Shown piece after piece: positions 39,251 through 41,998 of a stretch of DNA of 41,998 nt (position 1 is the first letter of the stretch; the number at the start of each line of letters is the position of its first letter). The notes beneath the pieces are model-generated. The model worked only from the letters and a program-made list of their open reading frames with translations. It did no database searches and was not told the origin of the DNA. Source of the stretch: Chloroflexota bacterium (GTDB taxonomy: Bacteria > Chloroflexota > Dehalococcoidia > UBA2979). The translations under genes were made by a program, and so were the position numbers. Location of the stretch: the NCBI GenBank assembly GCA_947472995.1, contig CANJBO010000014.1, forward strand, positions 1-41,998, read 5' to 3'.

Positions 39251-41604
39251 TGCCCCCGCTCGCGCTCGCGCTCGTCGTCGCGGGCTACGCGAGCGGCACC
39301 GTGCTCGCGGCGCTGCTCGGCGGGCCGTGGTGGATGACACTCGTCCTCGCCTCGACGCTCGCGGGCGCCGCCGCGCTCGGCACGACGGACCGTCGAGGCT
39401 GGTCGGTGCTCCTCGCCACCGTCCTGTTCACCGCCGCCGGCCACGCCCGCTACGAGATCGTGTCGAGCGCGCCGCCGCCCTCGATCGCCGCGGTCAGCGG
39501 CACCCACGCGATCGTCGGCGTCGTCCGCGACGACGGTCTCCGCCGCGGCGTCCTCGAACAGGTCGATGTCGAGGTGGAGACCGTCGACCGCGCCCCCGCG
39601 AGCGGCGGCCTGCGGCTGCGGCTGCCCGCGCGCGACGAGCCGATCCGCGCGGGCGAGCGCCTCGCGTTCCTCGGCCGCATCGAGGCGCCCGAGGCGACGC
39701 CGGACTTCGACTACGCAGCGTTCCTGCGCAGCCGCGACATCCACGCGCTGAGCCAGTACCCAAGCGAGGTCGAGCGCCGCGGCCAGACGCACGCGGGCTG
39801 GCGGCTCGCGCTGGCCGCGCTGCACCGACAGGCCGTCGAGCACATCGACCGCGCGTTCCCCGAGCCGGAGTCGGCGCTGGCCGCCGGCGTGCTGGTCGGC
39901 GAGCGCGGCACGCTCCCGCCGAGCGACAACGACGCGCTGCGGCTCACCGGCACCACGCACCTCGTCGTCGTGTCCGGTCAGAACATCGCGCTGCTGCTCG
40001 GCGTCGCGATCTCGGCGCTGACGCTCGTCATGTCGAGGCGGCGCGCGGCGATCGCGGCGATCGCGCTGCTGCTCGTGCCGTACGTGCTCCTCGTCGGTGC
40101 GGACCCGCCCGTCGTGCGAGCGGCGATCATGTCGCTCGGCATCGCGCTCGCGTCGGTCACCGGGCGGCGCACCCCGGCGTGGGTGTACCTCGTCTACGCG
40201 GTCGGCGCGATGCTCGCGTGGGACCCGCGGCTCGCGCGCGACGTGGCGTTCCAGCTCAGCGCGACGGCGACCGCCGGCGTGATGCTGGTCGCGCCGCCGC
40301 TGCGCGATCTCGTCTTCGCGCGCTTCCCCCGCGCCGCCGAGGGCACCCGCGCCGCGCTGATCGAGACTGCCGCCACCGCCGTCGGAGCGTCGCTCGCGGT
40401 GCTGCCGGTGCAGGTCGCCGCGTTCGAGCGCCTCACGCCGTGGTCGGTCCCCGCGAACCTCGTCGTCGCGCCGCTGTACGAGGCGACGTTCGCGGCGTCG
40501 GCGCTCGCCGCCGTGATCGGAGCGTGGGCACCGCTGGCCGAGGCGGTCGGCGCCGTCGCGCGCTTCGCCCCGGCGGCGTTCCTCGGCGTGGTTCGGCTCC
40601 TCGCGCAGCTCCCGGCCGCCGAGGTGCCGCTGTCGCTGCCGCTGCCGTTCGGGGTGGTCTTCTACGCCGTCCTCGCCGGAGCCACGTGGGTGATGACGCG
40701 GCACGCGGCACGCGCCACCCTGCTGCCGGCGCTCGCGCCGGGGCGGAGCAGCCACCTCGCCGGGCTGGTCGCGCTCGCGGCGATCGCCGGCGGCCTCTGG
40801 CTCGCGGTGCTGACACCGCGCCCCGCGCTGGCGAGCGTGACCGTGCTCGACGTCGGCCAGGGCCTCGCGATCCTCGTCGAGGACGGCGGGCGCCGCGTGC
40901 TCATCGATGCCGGGCCGCCGGACGGTGCCGCGTTGCGCGCGCTGCCGCGCGTCGGCGCGACGGGCGGGCTCGATGCGATCGTGGTGTCGCACGTGGACGC
41001 CGACCACGCCGGCGGCGTACCGGACCTCCTCCGACGGCTGCCGGTGCTGGAGGTGCGCGCCGCACCCGATGCCCGGCTCACCGGCGACGTCCGCCACGAG
41101 GCGATCGATATCGGCGACCGCATCCGCGTCTCCGATCGCGTGCAGATCGAGGTGCTCGCACCGCCCTCGACGACGCGGCCGGCGGCGCTGAACTCGACGA
41201 ATGACACGGGGCTCGTGCTGCTCGTGCGCGTCGGCGAGCGGCGCATCCTGCTCCCGGCGGACATCGAGCGTGCCGGGGAGCAGTGGCTGACGCGCAGCGG
41301 CCTCGACGTGCGTGCCGACGCGATCGTCGTGCCGCACCACGGCTCCGCGACCTCGTCATCGCGCGAGCTGCTGGACGCCGTGCAGCCGCGCGTCGCGGTC
41401 GTCTCCGTCGGCGCGCGCAACTCCTACGGCCACCCGAACGCCGAGGTCCTCGCGCGCTATGGCGGCGTCCGCGTCTACCGCACCGACGAGTCGGGCGACG
41501 TCGCGCTGCGCTCGGACGGCACACGCCTCTGGGTCGCCGCCGCGCACGATGCCATCCCGGTCCCGACGCGCACCGCGCGCCCCACCTCGACCGCCCCTAG
41601 GTGA
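39250..41604 (+). CDS. comEC: ComEC/Rec2-type DNA-uptake channel
   Basis: Membrane channel that carries single-stranded DNA into the cell. 784 residues: N-terminal helices and an OB-like DUF4131 region (about 60-150), the Competence core with many helices (about 185-500; LTGTTHLVVVSGQNIALLLG is the core signature), and a C-terminal metallo-beta-lactamase domain starting at VLDVGQGLAILVE with H581-V-D583-A-D585-H586 (SHVDADHAGG) and VPHHGS, thought to degrade one DNA strand. The ATG at 39250 overlaps the comEA TGA (TGATG); GTG 39247 is one codon earlier. The last 8 bases overlap the stop of the convergent GNAT gene. Confidence 0.94.
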   Translation: MPPLALALVVAGYASGTVLAALLGGPWWMTLVLASTLAGAAALGTTDRRGWSVLLATVLFTAAGHARYEIVSSAPPPSIAAVSGTHAIVGVVRDDGLRRGVLEQVDVEVETVDRAPASGGLRLRLPARDEPIRAGERLAFLGRIEAPEATPDFDYAAFLRSRDIHALSQYPSEVERRGQTHAGWRLALAALHRQAVEHIDRAFPEPESALAAGVLVGERGTLPPSDNDALRLTGTTHLVVVSGQNIALLLGVAISALTLVMSRRRAAIAAIALLLVPYVLLVGADPPVVRAAIMSLGIALASVTGRRTPAWVYLVYAVGAMLAWDPRLARDVAFQLSATATAGVMLVAPPLRDLVFARFPRAAEGTRAALIETAATAVGASLAVLPVQVAAFERLTPWSVPANLVVAPLYEATFAASALAAVIGAWAPLAEAVGAVARFAPAAFLGVVRLLAQLPAAEVPLSLPLPFGVVFYAVLAGATWVMTRHAARATLLPALAPGRSSHLAGLVALAAIAGGLWLAVLTPRPALASVTVLDVGQGLAILVEDGGRRVLIDAGPPDGAALRALPRVGATGGLDAIVVSHVDADHAGGVPDLLRRLPVLEVRAAPDARLTGDVRHEAIDIGDRIRVSDRVQIEVLAPPSTTRPAALNSTNDTGLVLLVRVGERRILLPADIERAGEQWLTRSGLDVRADAIVVPHHGSATSSSRELLDAVQPRVAVVSVGARNSYGHPNAEVLARYGGVRVYRTDESGDVALRSDGTRLWVAAAHDAIPVPTRTARPTSTAPR

Positions 41605-41998
41605 TCGAGAGGCTCGTGCCGAGGAACGGCAGGCCGAGGCGCTCGACGACGCGCTGCGACGAGACGTTCTCGCGGTCGGTGCCGTAGAACAGCGTCTTGC
41701 CCGCGAGCGCCGGATGCGCTGCCCACCCTGCCGTCGCCGCCGCGCCGAGCCCGCGCCCGCGGAACGCCGGGAACGTGACCAGCCCGACCTCCGCCGAGGC
41801 CGCCCCGGCGCCGACCGTGGACGCGAGCGACGCGATCGCCCCACCGTCCATGACGGCGCACCACGGCGCCCACAACCCGTCCGAGTCGAGGAACCCGGCC
41901 GTGACGAGCGCCTCGGGCATGCCGTCGTGATCGAGCGTCGCCAGCAGCCGATCACCTCGATCGGTGCCGGAACGCACGAGGTCCACGGGCTGCTTGAA
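41597..41998 (-). CDS. GNAT-family N-acetyltransferase, C-terminal part (cut by window end)
   Basis: The frame is open to the window edge, so the gene probably starts outside; the GTG at 41986 would give a short 129-residue protein missing the N-terminal half of the fold. Visible are a strand AVMDGGAIASLAST, the acetyl-CoA motif GLVTFPAFRGRGLGAAATAGW (about 68-88 from that GTG, with R-G-x-G-L-G), and the C-terminal ENVSSQRVVERLGLPFLG, all characteristic of GNAT enzymes. Substrate unknown. The gene converges on comEC and their stop regions overlap by 8 bp, leaving no room for a terminator between them. Confidence 0.8.
   Translation of the reverse strand, partial: FKQPVDLVRSGTDRGDRLLATLDHDGMPEALVTAGFLDSDGLWAPWCAVMDGGAIASLASTVGAGAASAEVGLVTFPAFRGRGLGAAATAGWAAHPALAGKTLFYGTDRENVSSQRVVERLGLPFLGTSLSIT

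Noticed and set aside
38614-41340. 908-residue minus-strand frame opposite comEA-comEC
   Set aside because: Very Arg-rich shadow frame; the plus strand has the ComEA/ComEC domains and the metallo-beta-lactamase motif.
1-41998. Mobile element or recent transfer
   Set aside because: No transposase, integrase, att-like repeat or tRNA was seen, and base composition looks even; only the small hairpin repeats hint at mobility.

Overview
The window is about 42 kb of very GC-rich bacterial chromosome, almost wall to wall with housekeeping genes. Neighbouring genes are mostly coupled through overlapping stop/start codons (GTGA, ATGA, TGATG, TAGTG). I infer Chloroflexota, possibly an aerobic Dehalococcoidia-like lineage. 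The reasons are the high GC, a non-mycobacterial gene repertoire, a long-chain polyprenyl (quinone tail) synthase, respiratory complex I, a GuaB3-type IMP dehydrogenase and a CdaA/CdaR pair. This assignment is not proven. No rRNA, tRNA, CRISPR array, phage gene or transposase was seen.

Layout. 1-2414 (minus): bifunctional (p)ppGpp enzyme Rel, followed by a GNAT acetyltransferase cut by the window edge. 2415-2826: the only gap over 300 bp, filled by an inverted pair of hairpin repeats. 2827-6993 (plus): hisS, prfA, a TrmH-family RNA methyltransferase and prmC (RF1 next to the enzyme that methylates release factors). 7042-8981 (minus): guaB3, translationally coupled to a histone-H1-like KRPAAKPAA repeat protein, behind a leader that carries a terminator hairpin. 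9231-12826 (plus): metG, tatD, polyprenyl diphosphate synthase. 12831-16247 (minus): dnaX, recR, recO and a 63-residue membrane protein. 16348-26347 (minus): a complex I operon nuoA-C-D-H-J-K-orf62-L-M-N ending in ybeY. It holds no iron-sulfur subunit and has a 62-residue extra gene inserted before nuoL.

26587-30156 (plus): an accessory lipid or side-chain catabolism cluster: DUF35 zinc-ribbon/OB protein, thiolase-fold protein, PHP-family phosphoesterase, and a pair of hot-dog (MaoC) proteins of which only one keeps the hydratase Asp/His pair. It resembles a dispersed version of the actinobacterial ChsH1-ChsH2-Ltp2 steroid side-chain system. 30355-38553 (minus): argF, cdaA, cdaR, der, plsY, gpsA, a HEAT-repeat protein, a Nudix hydrolase and a GNAT acetyltransferase. 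38687-41604 (plus): comEA-comEC, the DNA-uptake channel module, meeting a convergent GNAT gene cut by the window end.

Across regions, three patterns stand out. One is a dispersed family of two-hairpin intergenic repeats sharing a GTTCTGA-type core (four copies). A second is the apparent use of leaderless start sites, with TANNNT boxes 6-9 nt before ATG at hisS, prfA, metG, comEA and perhaps rel. The third is a genome word, CCTCGA/TCGAGG, that recurs inside genes and drags in the otherwise unusual codons AGG, CGA and CCT.
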